DNA of 36,674 nucleotides from a virus: the IMG/VR virus record IMGVR_UViG_3300028809_000040, positions 1 to 36,674 of that record; one strand, given 5' to 3'. The notes beneath the pieces are model-generated. The model saw only the letters and a list, made by a program, of their open reading frames with translations. It ran no database searches and was not told the DNA's origin. Position 1 is the stretch's first letter. Each line of letters opens with the position of its first letter. This document shows, piece by piece, positions 14,959 through 22,180 of the stretch. The translations under genes and the position numbers were made by a program.

Positions 14959-15327
14959 TTGATCTTGGACAGAGCCAACAAGAGGCGCACAGGACCCCCG
15001 GCCTCGTGCGTCTGCTGTGGGAAGCTGGGTCCGATCATGGCACGAGGCCTGCGGGAGAAGTGCTACTGGCGGTGGCGGCGGGTCGGGAAGCTCCACACCT
15101 TCGAGCCGTCACGGAGGTCGGGCGTGTACCGCCTGGAGACGAGAGCCGCGCTGAACCGGGCGGAGAGGTACCGAGAGATGACCTCGGGCCCGGGTAGACT
15201 TAGCCGCAACCGAGCGTGTATCGTTCTCGGTATCAGTACCCGCACGGCCTACAGATACGAGGCCTGGATCCGAGAGCAGGGAGCGACGAGTGGACGAGGT
15301 GAAGGTGACCCAAGATCGTTCGGGTAA
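14959..15327 (+). CDS. Zinc-finger and helix-turn-helix protein
   Basis: 122 residues from TTG 14959. A second TTG at 14965 has better spacing from AGGA (9 nt against 3), so the true N-terminus may be two residues shorter. The N-terminal part has C-x2-C (CVCC) and a further Cys (KCYWRW). The C-terminal part has a helix-turn-helix-like run: LSRNRACIVLGISTRTAYRY, with Gly-Ile-Ser in the turn, as in short DNA-binding regulators. It is likely a DNA-binding protein acting on host or phage promoters. The 3' end overlaps the next gene by 38 nt in another frame. Confidence 0.6.
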   Translation: MILDRANKRRTGPPASCVCCGKLGPIMARGLREKCYWRWRRVGKLHTFEPSRRSGVYRLETRAALNRAERYREMTSGPGRLSRNRACIVLGISTRTAYRYEAWIREQGATSGRGEGDPRSFG

Positions 15328-15619
15328 GCTCCGCTATCACTGGCCGTGGGACCTGTGGACGATGGGCGTGGAGTACAAGTTCGTCGGCACGACGTGGGGT
15401 AAGACCCCGCAGCAGATGGTGAACTTGTGGCGCACAGTGGGTCCGAGACACGGCAAGACGGTGCACTCCTACTTCGGCACGGACGAGCAGACGGGCAAGG
15501 ACTACGTCCTCTTGTCCATGAGCGAGAAGGACGAGAGCCACGACCGCCTCGACTGTGACCGCTGCGGGGATGAGCGCAAGATGACGAGCCGGCGATCCGT
15601 GGATCGCTGGGGCAAGTGA
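15290..15619 (+). CDS. Hypothetical protein with C-terminal CxxC
   Basis: 109 residues from GTG 15290, preceded by AGGGAG. It has an aromatic N-terminal half (LRYHWPWDLWTMGVEYKFVGTTW), a segment PRHGKTVHSYFGTDEQTGKDYVLLSMS, and a CDRCGDERK motif near the C-terminus. The family is not recognised. It is embedded in a run of tightly packed small genes and probably co-transcribed with them. Confidence 0.65.
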   Translation: MDEVKVTQDRSGKLRYHWPWDLWTMGVEYKFVGTTWGKTPQQMVNLWRTVGPRHGKTVHSYFGTDEQTGKDYVLLSMSEKDESHDRLDCDRCGDERKMTSRRSVDRWGK

Positions 15620-15638
15620 GAGTGGAGAGTGAGGACGT

Positions 15639-15953
15639 ATGGGTGACGGGCTGGACTACTGGGACAGGCCGAAGTATCCCGCGTGTCGTGACCCGCGCTG
15701 TAGCGCGGTGAGGGCGGGTATCCCGCACGTGGTGGATGAGACGCACCAGGCGGTGTTGGACGCGCTGCCGCCGGTGCAGTGGAACATGCGGGACATGGGT
15801 GACAGGCCGCCTCGTGCGCTGTACCTGCGGGCCGCCCTGAGGGGCGAGGCCAAGGCGAGGAAGCGCCGTCGGGTGCTGACCGTGAGCGTCGGGCTGGTGT
15901 GGTGCTGCGGCGTGGGTGTCCTCGTCGCCCTGCGCCTGATCGGGGCCGTGTGA
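15639..15953 (+). CDS. Hypothetical single-pass membrane protein
   Basis: 104 residues. The N-terminal 75 residues are soluble in character, with an early Cys pair (PACRDPRCSAVR). A basic stretch (KARKRRR) is then followed by a C-terminal hydrophobic helix (VLTVSVGLVWCCGVGVLVAL), so it is probably tail-anchored with the N-terminus in the cytoplasm. It uses the GAGAGTGAGGAC leader 2 nt before ATG. Its stop overlaps the next start (TGATG). Confidence 0.7.
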   Translation: MGDGLDYWDRPKYPACRDPRCSAVRAGIPHVVDETHQAVLDALPPVQWNMRDMGDRPPRALYLRAALRGEAKARKRRRVLTVSVGLVWCCGVGVLVALRLIGAV

Positions 15954-16249
15954 TGAGGACCCGCGTACTGCTGGTGGGTGGCCCAAACGATGGCACGTGG
16001 GTGCACTCACACCCGTCGGATCAGGTGATCATGACGCTGGACCCTGCGGAGATCGAGAGCGACACGACGAGGCACCCGGGGTACGAGCCGACCCGGCACA
16101 TGTACGAGGTGCTCCGCATGGACTTCATGGGGTATCACCTGTGGGTGGGGATGCACGAGGCCACTCTCCGTGACGGTGGTGATCGTAACGCGGCTGTGCT
16201 GCGGGCGATCCTCCAGCGTGACGTGGCAACCGAGATGAAGGTAAGGTAA
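15953..16249 (+). CDS. Hypothetical protein
   Basis: 98 residues. It opens with MRTRVLLVGGPNDGTWVH, a pattern seen in many small actinobacterial and phage proteins (beta strand, then GGPxDG), but I know no function for it. The middle has YEPTRHMYEVLRMDFMGYHLWVGMHE. The ATG overlaps the preceding stop by one base; an upstream in-frame start would overlap the neighbour's membrane helix and is not favoured. Confidence 0.7.
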   Translation: MRTRVLLVGGPNDGTWVHSHPSDQVIMTLDPAEIESDTTRHPGYEPTRHMYEVLRMDFMGYHLWVGMHEATLRDGGDRNAAVLRAILQRDVATEMKVR

Positions 16250-16252
16250 GCC

Positions 16253-16459
16253 ATGGGCAAGGTGCGTAAGGGCAGTGGCGGCCGCATACAGAAGCGGCGC
16301 AACGGGTCACGCGGGATGAGCGCCACACCTGCGAGTGCCGGCAAGGTCCTGTACTGCGAGAAGTGCGGGCTCACGGAGCACCGTACGATCCGTGAGGTGA
16401 GGGCGTGCCACGGGCACGATGTTGTGACGGGCCGTGACTTCCGATGGGTGAGGCCATGA
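16253..16459 (+). CDS. Small zinc-binding protein
   Basis: 68 residues. A very basic N-terminus (MGKVRKGSGGRIQKRRNGSRG) precedes a short zinc site YCEKCGLTEHRTIREVRACHGHD, with Cys-x2-Cys and a Cys-x-Gly-His about 20 residues on. It is likely a nucleic-acid or protein binding element. Its stop overlaps the next ATG (ATGA). Confidence 0.65.
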   Translation: MGKVRKGSGGRIQKRRNGSRGMSATPASAGKVLYCEKCGLTEHRTIREVRACHGHDVVTGRDFRWVRP

Positions 16460-16776
16460 GCAAGTGGGAGCCGGGCACCGGCCGGCACGGTAAGCGCACG
16501 TCGTGGTGGCTGTTCGCCGCTCACCTCGTGGTCCTGTTCCTCGCCACCCTGTGGATGGTGTCGGCCTTCTCTCAGGGCAGGCTCTGGGTGATCATCGTGG
16601 CCACGGCTGGGTGGGTGGGAGCGTTCGCCATCACCGCCATGGACGACGTGCGTATCCCGCCGCTTGAGTGGGTGGGCACACAGGTGATCCGCGGGGTTGA
16701 CAGGCTGACCCGGATGGGCAAGACTCGTAAGAGCGAGGAGAAGGACAAGTTCAAGCCCTCGGGAGAGGCGGAGTAA
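16456..16776 (+). CDS. Two-helix membrane protein
   Basis: 106 residues from the ATG that overlaps the upstream stop, with GTGAGG just before it. Two hydrophobic segments follow: WWLFAAHLVVLFLATLWMV and WVIIVATAGWVGAFAITAM, joined by a short loop. The C-terminus is charged and lysine-rich. The topology suggests a hairpin in the inner membrane. No holin or exclusion family can be assigned; either role is possible. Confidence 0.7.
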   Translation: MSKWEPGTGRHGKRTSWWLFAAHLVVLFLATLWMVSAFSQGRLWVIIVATAGWVGAFAITAMDDVRIPPLEWVGTQVIRGVDRLTRMGKTRKSEEKDKFKPSGEAE

Positions 16777-17181
16777 GTGACCGACTACCTAGTCGGTTCC
16801 CTCGTCGTCGTGGCCTTCCTGGTTACGGCGGCGTTCGGGGAACGCATACAGAAGTGGCTCCACGCTCGAAGATTGCGCCGGCACATGTGCCACACCACCT
16901 GCGAGGAGTCAAGGCGCTGCAAGTGCGGGTGCCGTGACGGACTCCCGGGCGACAACGCCGGCACACATTGCGCGGTGTGTGGTGCAGAGGTACTGGAGGC
17001 CGAGCTGGTCGAAGACCTGGAGGAGTACGACGGACCGTACTCGTACCTGGACCCGAGTAGCCCGACCGCACGCGGTGGTGAGGTCACCGACGAGATGCCC
17101 GCGCCTCGTGGCTTCACCTCGTGGGGCTGGGAGCGGGACAGGGAGTTCCGGCGCGTGTATCGAGACTGGGAGAGGGACTAG
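16777..17181 (+). CDS. Membrane-anchored zinc-ribbon protein
   Basis: 134 residues from GTG 16777, immediately after the previous stop. An N-terminal hydrophobic helix (YLVGSLVVVAFLVTAAF) is followed by a basic stretch and a Cys-rich segment (MCHTTCEESRRCKCGC, then HCAVCG), which could form one or two zinc sites. The C-terminal 60 residues are acidic. The organisation suggests a cytoplasmic domain held at the membrane. Function unknown. Confidence 0.7.
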   Translation: MTDYLVGSLVVVAFLVTAAFGERIQKWLHARRLRRHMCHTTCEESRRCKCGCRDGLPGDNAGTHCAVCGAEVLEAELVEDLEEYDGPYSYLDPSSPTARGGEVTDEMPAPRGFTSWGWERDREFRRVYRDWERD

Positions 17182-17882
17182 TGAGGACCCGATGTGTGCG
17201 GGACACGGATGGGGACGGGAACTGTGCGGCGTGCGCACATAACCCCGAAGCTCCGTGCCGTGTGCCCGTGCCCGATGTGCTTGAGGGCGCGAGGCGAGCA
17301 GACGAGACGAGGGCCGAGGCCAAGGTGCGGACCCACCGTGAGTACAACGGGTGGACCGAGCTGGGCATGACCCCACCCGCCGAGGACTACGAGCGGTGGT
17401 CGCGTGAGTGGTCCGAGCGGTTTGGGGGCGAGGGTGAGCAGAGGCCCGAGCCGACCACCCACATCTCGTCGGAGAGGACCCGCATCCACCGGGAGTCCAT
17501 CCGCATCAACGACCAGGTCAAGCCGGTCACCTACGACGAGGTAGTGGAGTTCATGTCCCGCATCTCGCGTCCCGACCATCGTGACTCGTGGGGCAACACG
17601 CCCGGGGACATCAAGCGCTGGAACCTCGCGCTGCATCCCCTGCACCACATCCCTGTGGCCTACCACATGCGGCCCAAGGAGTTCATGCAGGGGGTGGGCG
17701 GGGGCCTGCCGTACAGCACGAGGAGCTTGGCCCACTTCTCCATGCGCTACGGTACCCCTCACAGGCCGGGCATTCGAGTCGGGGTCCTGCGGGCTACCCC
17801 TCGCCTGATGGCCGAGCATGAGGCGAGCAAGAGAGCGGAGCTGGAAGCCTACCGCCTCTTGTCACTGGACGACTTCGGGTGA
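17181..17882 (+). CDS. Hypothetical protein
   Basis: 233 residues from GTG 17181, overlapping the previous TAG by one base and preceded by GAGAGGG. An N-terminal Cys cluster (TRCVRDTDGDGNCAACAHNPEAPC) may bind metal. The middle is charged. The C-terminal half contains conserved-looking segments (TYDEVVEFMSRISRPDH, SLAHFSMRYGTPHRPGIRVGVLRATPRL). The family is not recognised, and there is no membrane segment. An earlier in-frame ATG at 17121 lies within the preceding gene and is not favoured. Confidence 0.65.
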   Translation: MRTRCVRDTDGDGNCAACAHNPEAPCRVPVPDVLEGARRADETRAEAKVRTHREYNGWTELGMTPPAEDYERWSREWSERFGGEGEQRPEPTTHISSERTRIHRESIRINDQVKPVTYDEVVEFMSRISRPDHRDSWGNTPGDIKRWNLALHPLHHIPVAYHMRPKEFMQGVGGGLPYSTRSLAHFSMRYGTPHRPGIRVGVLRATPRLMAEHEASKRAELEAYRLLSLDDFG

Positions 17883-17923
17883 TACGCTCAATGCGTTAGA
17901 ACGAGCAAGGGAGAGGAGGTGTC

Positions 17924-18091
17924 ATGGGTACGGAAGCTGTGATGGAAGACGGCGAGCACGACGAGGTCGGTATCCCCGGCGAGTCGACCGAGCCGCCGCC
18001 CGTCGAGGGTGAGCCGGTTCCGCCGCCCCCGCCGGAGCCCGAGCCGACGGTTCCGCCGGAGCCCGAGGTTCCGGTAGACCTGCCGGGCTAA
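17924..18091 (+). CDS. Very small Pro/Glu-rich protein
   Basis: 55 residues (MGTEAVMEDGEHDEVGIPGE, then repeated Pro-Glu runs such as PVPPPPPEPEPTVPPEPEVP). It is acidic, probably disordered, with polyproline-II character. A near-perfect Shine-Dalgarno (GAGAGGAGG, 17911-17919) ends 4 nt before ATG, which is the main support that it is translated. It may be a spacer-like or protein-binding peptide; nothing more can be said. Confidence 0.65.
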   Translation: MGTEAVMEDGEHDEVGIPGESTEPPPVEGEPVPPPPPEPEPTVPPEPEVPVDLPG

Positions 18092-18104
18092 CCTGGGAGT
18101 TCAC

Positions 18105-18144
18105 GGGGGCAGTCTCGCCTAGGCAGTAGGTGCAGGCTGCCCCC
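18105..18144 (+). terminator. Probable terminator
   Basis: Stem GGGGGCAG/CTGCCCCC (18105-18112 and 18137-18144) with a 24-nt loop, followed by TTCT. It lies between the small Pro/Glu gene and the next Shine-Dalgarno. Confidence 0.5.
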
Positions 18145-18169
18145 TTCTCATGGAGAAGGAGGTATGACC

Positions 18170-18391
18170 ATGCGATGCAGAGAACATGGGAAGGTCATCT
18201 ATACGGCGGAGACCACGGCACAGCTGGCCTGCGTCAAGGCTGCGCTGGAGGGTGACTCCGGCATGACGTGGTACTACAGCCGAGAGTGCGGCGTCTGGCA
18301 CCTGACCAATGTCGAGAAGCGCGGGCACACGGGTAAGCGAAACAACTGGGTGAAGGGTTTCAAGAATGCAGGTGGTTGCACCGCAGCCTGA
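18170..18391 (+). CDS. Hypothetical protein
   Basis: 73 residues. ATG 18170 is preferred over ATG 18164 because AAGGAGG ends 8 nt before the former but only 2 nt before the latter. The protein starts MRCREHGKVIYTAET and contains MTWYYSRECGVWHLTN; the two Cys and two His could form a small metal site. Family not recognised. Its last 26 nt overlap the next gene. Confidence 0.65.
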   Translation: MRCREHGKVIYTAETTAQLACVKAALEGDSGMTWYYSRECGVWHLTNVEKRGHTGKRNNWVKGFKNAGGCTAA

Positions 18392-18647
18392 CGAGTCGGG
18401 CAGCGAGGAGAAGCCCAGCGAGAGCTGGCGCGTCTCGTATGGACGGCGTGTCGGACAGCGCGTCATCGAGGCTGGTGTGGTGCTGGAGAACGAGACGGAC
18501 AGAGGCAAGGCTCAGGCCGCCTACCTGGCGAAGATCCAGGAGTTCCTGCCCTACGGCTCGATCCGCGCCGCCACCAACCGAGAGGGCTCGTACTGCCGTG
18601 ACGGCAGGTCGGGCAAGTTCGTGGAGATGAATCGGGTCCGTCGGTGA
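18366..18647 (+). CDS. Hypothetical protein
   Basis: 93 residues. An acidic N-terminus (PQPDESGSEEKPSE) is followed by a compact alpha/beta-looking segment (WRVSYGRRVGQRVIEAGVVL, then KAQAAYLAKIQEFLPYGSI) and a basic C-terminus. Family not recognised. Its TGA overlaps the GTG of the next gene. The Shine-Dalgarno is weak (AAGGG, 8 nt before ATG), so coupling to the upstream gene is likely. Confidence 0.6.
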   Translation: MQVVAPQPDESGSEEKPSESWRVSYGRRVGQRVIEAGVVLENETDRGKAQAAYLAKIQEFLPYGSIRAATNREGSYCRDGRSGKFVEMNRVRR

Positions 18648-19048
18648 AGTTCTACCGCGTGGACCCTGAGACCGGCGAGGCCATGGACGAGGTGTATGAC
18701 CTCCGTCGACGCCTGGAGAAGGAGCCCAGCAACAAGGACGTGAGGGACCGCCTGAACGCCTTGAAGAGTCAGCGCCGCATGAAGCTACTGGCAGCCGCCG
18801 GCGTGACCCCTGAGCGCCGGTACAAGCGCTCGGACCTGCCCACCACTACCGTGGTGGCGGTCGTCAAGGTGTACGGGTTTCGAGCGTGGCATGTGTTGTG
18901 CGAGACGTACCCTTGGAAGGTCGTTCTCCGTGCCTTCGAGCGGGACCTGGACCGGGGGTATCTCAACTGTGGCAGCACGCAGACCCCGTGGGTTGACCTG
19001 AAGGGCGAGGTGCTGATACGCTCCGAACGCAACAAGGTCATCTGTTAG
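18644..19048 (+). CDS. Hypothetical protein
   Basis: 134 residues from GTG 18644 (GTGA overlap). The N-terminal half is helical and charged (DEVYDLRRRLEKEPSNKDVRDRLNAL). The C-terminal half (TTTVVAVVKVYGFRAWHVLCETYPWKVVLRAFERDLDRGYL) looks like a small globular fold. There is no recognised family, signal or membrane segment. Confidence 0.65.
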   Translation: MKFYRVDPETGEAMDEVYDLRRRLEKEPSNKDVRDRLNALKSQRRMKLLAAAGVTPERRYKRSDLPTTTVVAVVKVYGFRAWHVLCETYPWKVVLRAFERDLDRGYLNCGSTQTPWVDLKGEVLIRSERNKVIC

Positions 19049-19066
19049 GAGAGTGAGGACTCACCG

Positions 19067-19390
19067 ATGAGCACGAGTACCGACGGGAGCGTACGCGCTC
19101 CCGAGAGCAAGTTCCAGCAGGAGAGATGGTCTCTCCATGTGGAGTTCGACCCGCCTGGCAAAGATGACGGGGGCCGGGACGAAACCGTCATGTTCATGAT
19201 GCACGTGGCGCGTACCTTCGGCGGTCTGTGGGAGGAACTCCGGGAGATCCTGTCCCACGAGATCGGCACCACCAAGGTGGAGATCTCCACCGACGAGATG
19301 AACTACCTGGCCGACCTCATGGGCTGGGTCATGTTCCACACCATCCCGCGTGAGGCGAAGCTCATCCGCAACCACGGGAGACGCCGATGA
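19067..19390 (+). CDS. Hypothetical protein
   Basis: 107 residues with the GAGAGTGAGGAC leader before ATG. It contains RWSLHVEFDPPG near the N-terminus and a helical segment (ETVMFMMHVARTFGGLWEELREIL) in the middle, with a second helix (DEMNYLADLMGWVMFHTI) near the C-terminus. Family not recognised. Its stop overlaps the ATG of the HAD-like gene, so the two are coupled. Confidence 0.65.
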   Translation: MSTSTDGSVRAPESKFQQERWSLHVEFDPPGKDDGGRDETVMFMMHVARTFGGLWEELREILSHEIGTTKVEISTDEMNYLADLMGWVMFHTIPREAKLIRNHGRRR

Positions 19391-20034
19391 CTGTGGCCAT
19401 CGACTTCGACGGGGTGATCCACCGCTACTCCCGAGGGTGGCAGCGCGGGGTCATCTACGACCCGCCCATGCCGGGAGCCGTCGAGGGTATCCGCGAGATC
19501 ATGGAGGTGGAGGCGGTTGTTGTGCTGACCGCTCGCACCGACCTGGACGCCGTGTGCACGTACCTCGGGGGTTACGGCATTCATGCCGTCACTCAGGACG
19601 ACTGGGACCGTGAGAGGGCCGCAGACCCGATCCTGGCGTCCTCGCTCGGGGACAGCTTCTGGAACGACAGGTCCCGCGTCCTCGTGACGAACCGCAAGCC
19701 AGCGGCTCGTGTGTACCTGGACGACCGCGGCGTGACGTTCACCCGGGAGGGTGGATGGGAGCGTGCTCTCCAGGACATGGAGATCGCACCCGCGGAGCGT
19801 GAGCACCTGTACCTGGTGACGGTCAAGATCCACAAGAACCCGGAGCACAACCCGCGGAACAAGAGGTTCGGTCCCTGCCCCGTCAACGGTGAGCCCTGCA
19901 CGGACACGACCGGGGAGCACCACACCATCCTCGTGCGCAGTGCTGACGGCGTGGACCTCGTCACCAAGAAGGCCCGCCAGAAGTACGGCCACGTCACGAG
20001 GGTGGAGAGCGTCCCCGAGGCGATCCCGTTCTGA
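19387..20034 (+). CDS. HAD-superfamily phosphatase-like protein with extra C-terminal domain
   Basis: 215 residues. Residues 1-130 show HAD motifs: motif I AIDFDGVIH (nucleophile Asp in DFDG), motif II VVLTART, and a late Lys plus acidic pair (NRKPAARVYLDDRGVTF), where the paired Asp would hold Mg. This is the short type found in phage 5'-nucleotidases and polynucleotide 3'-phosphatases. The substrate cannot be inferred. The last 80 residues (HLYLVTVKIHKNPEHNPRNK onward) form a separate beta-rich domain without a name. It ends the operon and is followed by a clear terminator. Confidence 0.78.
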   Translation: MTVAIDFDGVIHRYSRGWQRGVIYDPPMPGAVEGIREIMEVEAVVVLTARTDLDAVCTYLGGYGIHAVTQDDWDRERAADPILASSLGDSFWNDRSRVLVTNRKPAARVYLDDRGVTFTREGGWERALQDMEIAPAEREHLYLVTVKIHKNPEHNPRNKRFGPCPVNGEPCTDTTGEHHTILVRSADGVDLVTKKARQKYGHVTRVESVPEAIPF

Positions 20035-20058
20035 CGGTAGGTGTGGTTTAGTAGCCAG

Positions 20059-20081
20059 GCCCTCGCTCCGGCGGGGGCTTT
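20059..20081 (+). terminator. Rho-independent terminator
   Basis: GCCCTCGC (20059-20066), TCCG tetraloop, GCGGGGGC (20071-20078), then TTT. It closes the 19067-20034 unit. Confidence 0.8.
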
Positions 20082-20110
20082 GGCATGGGTGAGACATGCG
20101 TCACCTATGG

Positions 20111-20138
20111 TTGACCGACAGACCAGGTGGGTCATATT
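20111..20138 (+). promoter_or_regulatory. Sigma-70-like promoter for the exported NlpC/P60 gene
   Basis: TTGACC (20111-20116), 16 nt, CATATT (20133-20138). It lies between the terminator and the gene at 20187, giving a leader of about 40 nt. Confidence 0.5.
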
Positions 20139-20186
20139 GTGTAACAGTCGGGTAACCGCCTGACACTGGTCAACCTAAGGATGGAC

Positions 20187-20621
20187 ATGAAGACCAGAGC
20201 CGGTATAACCGTGGCGGGCACCATCGCCGCTCTCCTCGTCGGCACGTCTGCCGGCACGGCCGAAGCCGCTCCCTCGCTCGGACAGAAGGCCCTCTCGGTG
20301 GCCAAGGCCCAGAAGGGTGACCGCTACCAGTGGGGAGGCACCGGTCCCTCGCGGTTCGACTGCTCGGGCCTGACCCTGTACTCCTACAAGAAGGCCGGCA
20401 AGAAGCTCCCGCGCACGGCCCAGCAGCAGTACAACAAGTCCAAGAAGGTCAGCGCCAAGAGCCGCAAGCCGGGGGACCTCGTGTTCTTCGGCGGCTCCCG
20501 CAGCATCTACCACGTCGGCATCTACGCCGGGTCCGGGAAGATCTGGCACGCCCCGAAGCCGGGCACCAGGGTGCGGCTGGAGAAGATCTGGACCAAGAGC
20601 GTGCGCTACGGGCGGCCGTGA
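20187..20621 (+). CDS. Exported NlpC/P60 cell-wall hydrolase
   Basis: 144 residues from ATG 20187; ATG 20181 abuts the AAGG Shine-Dalgarno and is less likely. A classical Sec signal peptide (positive MKTRAG, hydrophobic core, then SAGTAEA with cleavage near residue 27) precedes an NlpC/P60 catalytic domain: Cys59 in FDCSGL, His109 in YHVGIY and His121 in IWHAPKPG. It also has the usual PGDLVFF strand. The family cuts gamma-D-glutamyl-diaminopimelate or related peptide bonds in peptidoglycan. Secretion by the host pathway, rather than release through a holin, makes it distinct from the endolysin at 27435. It has its own promoter and a possible second promoter just after it. Confidence 0.88.
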   Translation: MKTRAGITVAGTIAALLVGTSAGTAEAAPSLGQKALSVAKAQKGDRYQWGGTGPSRFDCSGLTLYSYKKAGKKLPRTAQQQYNKSKKVSAKSRKPGDLVFFGGSRSIYHVGIYAGSGKIWHAPKPGTRVRLEKIWTKSVRYGRP

Positions 20622-20628
20622 CGGCGGG

Positions 20629-20658
20629 TTGACACGCTAGTCCTCCGGGCAGTAGTGT
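20629..20658 (+). promoter_or_regulatory. Sigma-70-like promoter
   Basis: TTGACA (20629-20634), 18 nt, TAGTGT (20653-20658). Predicted start near 20665, leaving a leader of about 100 nt with a strong hairpin before the next gene. Confidence 0.65.
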
Positions 20659-20712
20659 GAACCTAGTCCGAGTGACCTCGACCTGACGGCCGGTCAAGCG
20701 GGCTGACAAGAA

Positions 20713-20745
20713 GGGGCCCCGAGTTTACCCCCTGCTCGGGGCCCC
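20713..20745 (+). promoter_or_regulatory. Leader hairpin with loop complementary to the ribosome binding site
   Basis: An 11-bp stem GGGGCCCCGAG (20713-20723) pairs with 20735-20745. There is no T run, so it is not a typical terminator. The loop contains CCCCCT (20728-20733), which can pair with the Shine-Dalgarno AGGGGG at 20753-20758; the loop TTT could also pair with AAA at 20759-20761. This could form a pseudoknot that hides the ribosome binding site. Confidence 0.5.
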
Positions 20746-20776
20746 TCACCAAAGGGGGAAAGAAGTGGAGAGTCCC

Positions 20777-20965
20777 ATGGACACGACCGTGGCATTCCTC
20801 ATCGTGTTGTCCGTCCTGTCCGTGTCGGGACTGTTCGCTCTGTGGCAGACCCGCACCAGCCGGAGGGACCCCGACTGGCGGGGGACCCTGCTGGCGCGTC
20901 AGAGGGACGAGGAGGCGATAGAGCGTGCCGCCGAGAACGAGCGGAACCACACGACGGCCGCGTAA
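20777..20965 (+). CDS. Small single-pass membrane protein
   Basis: 62 residues from ATG 20777 (GGAG 6 nt upstream); GTG 20765 with AGGGGG upstream is an equally possible start, adding four residues. An N-terminal hydrophobic helix (TVAFLIVLSVLSVSGLFALW) is followed by a charged cytoplasmic or exposed tail (RTSRRDPDWRG, RQRDEEAIERAAENER). It resembles many small phage membrane proteins of unknown role. Its 3' end overlaps the next gene by 41 nt. Confidence 0.65.
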   Translation: MDTTVAFLIVLSVLSVSGLFALWQTRTSRRDPDWRGTLLARQRDEEAIERAAENERNHTTAA

Positions 20966-21356
20966 GTACGAGCCGGGCTGGTCGGGAGATCTCCCGTCGG
21001 GTCAGGGGTGTGGGAAGTACACCGACCAGAAGTGTCCGCGCGAAGGCTGTTCGGGCAAGGTCGTTTACAATGGGAACTACTTCTGTGAGCACTGGACCTG
21101 GCGCCCGAGTCGGAAGGTCGACTACGACGCCGGCGAGTGCGACTACGCCCTCCCCCACCCCCAGACCGAGTACCTGGACCGTCTCCTCTCGTGGAACCTG
21201 ACGAGGGAGTGGGAGTGCGAACTGCCGGACTCCATGCACCGGCACACCACCAAGCCCGAGCCGGGCGAAGTGTGCACGATCACCTGGCCCGTGAACGGCG
21301 GCCTGGTGAATGACAAGACCCACCTTGACGGTGGAGAGAGCGAGAGCGACCAGTGA
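20925..21356 (+). CDS. Hypothetical zinc-ribbon protein
   Basis: 143 residues from GTG 20925, with GGAGG about 10 nt before. The segment QGCGKYTDQKCPREGCSGKVVYNGNYFCEHW contains four Cys and a His in a zinc-ribbon arrangement; a Trp/Tyr-rich region follows (DYALPHPQTEYLDRLLSWN). The true start could be further downstream, since the first 20 residues are basic and low in structure. Its stop overlaps the GTG of the ThyX gene. Confidence 0.6.
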   Translation: MPPRTSGTTRRPRKYEPGWSGDLPSGQGCGKYTDQKCPREGCSGKVVYNGNYFCEHWTWRPSRKVDYDAGECDYALPHPQTEYLDRLLSWNLTREWECELPDSMHRHTTKPEPGEVCTITWPVNGGLVNDKTHLDGGESESDQ

Positions 21357-22180
21357 CACCGGCCGAGACGACTCACGAGGGAGCGGACCCCTCGCACGGC
21401 GGGATCACCACACACCGGGGGACACGCGAGAACTGCGCCGGTCCCGACTGTGGACCCGACCGAGGGTTCACGACCTCGGAGATCTCGGCGGAGCTGGTCA
21501 AGAGCGCGGCCACGGACAGCGACGTCCTGTGGTCGGCTCGTGTCTCCACGCTGGGCGAGACCTCGCTGGCCGACCAGTACTCGGGAGAGCTGGCCCCGCG
21601 TGACCGCGGCCTGATCAACTTCCTCATGAGGGACAGGCACGGCACGCCCTTCGAGCACAACTCCATGACCTTCCTGATCAAAGCGCCCATGATGGTGTTC
21701 TGGCAGATGGTCAGGCACCGCGTGGGCTGGTCGTACAACCTGGAGTCCGGGCGATACCGTGAGCTGGGTCTGGAGTTCTACTCTCCCGACCGGGACCGTC
21801 CGCTCCGGCAGGTCGGCAAGCCGGGCGCCTACGAGTACGTGCCGGGCACCGACTACCAGCAGCGTCTGATGTGGCACGAGTTGGAGACCTCGTACGGCCA
21901 GGCGTGGGACTCCTACCAGCGGATGCTGACCGCCGGCATCGCCCGTGAGGTAGCCCGCCTCGTCCTGCCGTTCGGGGTGTACTTCCACGGGTACGCCACA
22001 TGTAACGCGCGGAGCCTCATGCACTTCCTGAGCTTGCGCACGAAGGACGAGGGCGCTACTGTCGTCTCGTCACCTCAGCACGAGATCAACGTGGTGGCCA
22101 ACCAGATGGAGGCCGAGTGGGCCCGGCTCATGCCGGAGACCCACGCCGCCTTCATCCGTAACGGGCGCGTTGCGCCCTGA
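21353..22180 (+). CDS. thyX: Flavin-dependent thymidylate synthase ThyX
   Basis: 275 residues. The ThyX signature is present as RHRVGWSYNLESGRY (121-135), matching RHRxxSxNxxSxRY-type motifs that bind dUMP and FAD. Further family features are HGTPFEHNSMTF (96-107) and the C-terminal CNARSLMHFLSLR, which matches the NARELxHFxxLR motif. The enzyme makes dTMP from dUMP using methylene-tetrahydrofolate and NADPH. The first 40 residues are an unusual extension with CAGPDC, so the real start may be later. It coexists in this phage with two ThyA-fold proteins, which suggests those do something else. Confidence 0.93.
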   Translation: MTPAETTHEGADPSHGGITTHRGTRENCAGPDCGPDRGFTTSEISAELVKSAATDSDVLWSARVSTLGETSLADQYSGELAPRDRGLINFLMRDRHGTPFEHNSMTFLIKAPMMVFWQMVRHRVGWSYNLESGRYRELGLEFYSPDRDRPLRQVGKPGAYEYVPGTDYQQRLMWHELETSYGQAWDSYQRMLTAGIAREVARLVLPFGVYFHGYATCNARSLMHFLSLRTKDEGATVVSSPQHEINVVANQMEAEWARLMPETHAAFIRNGRVAP

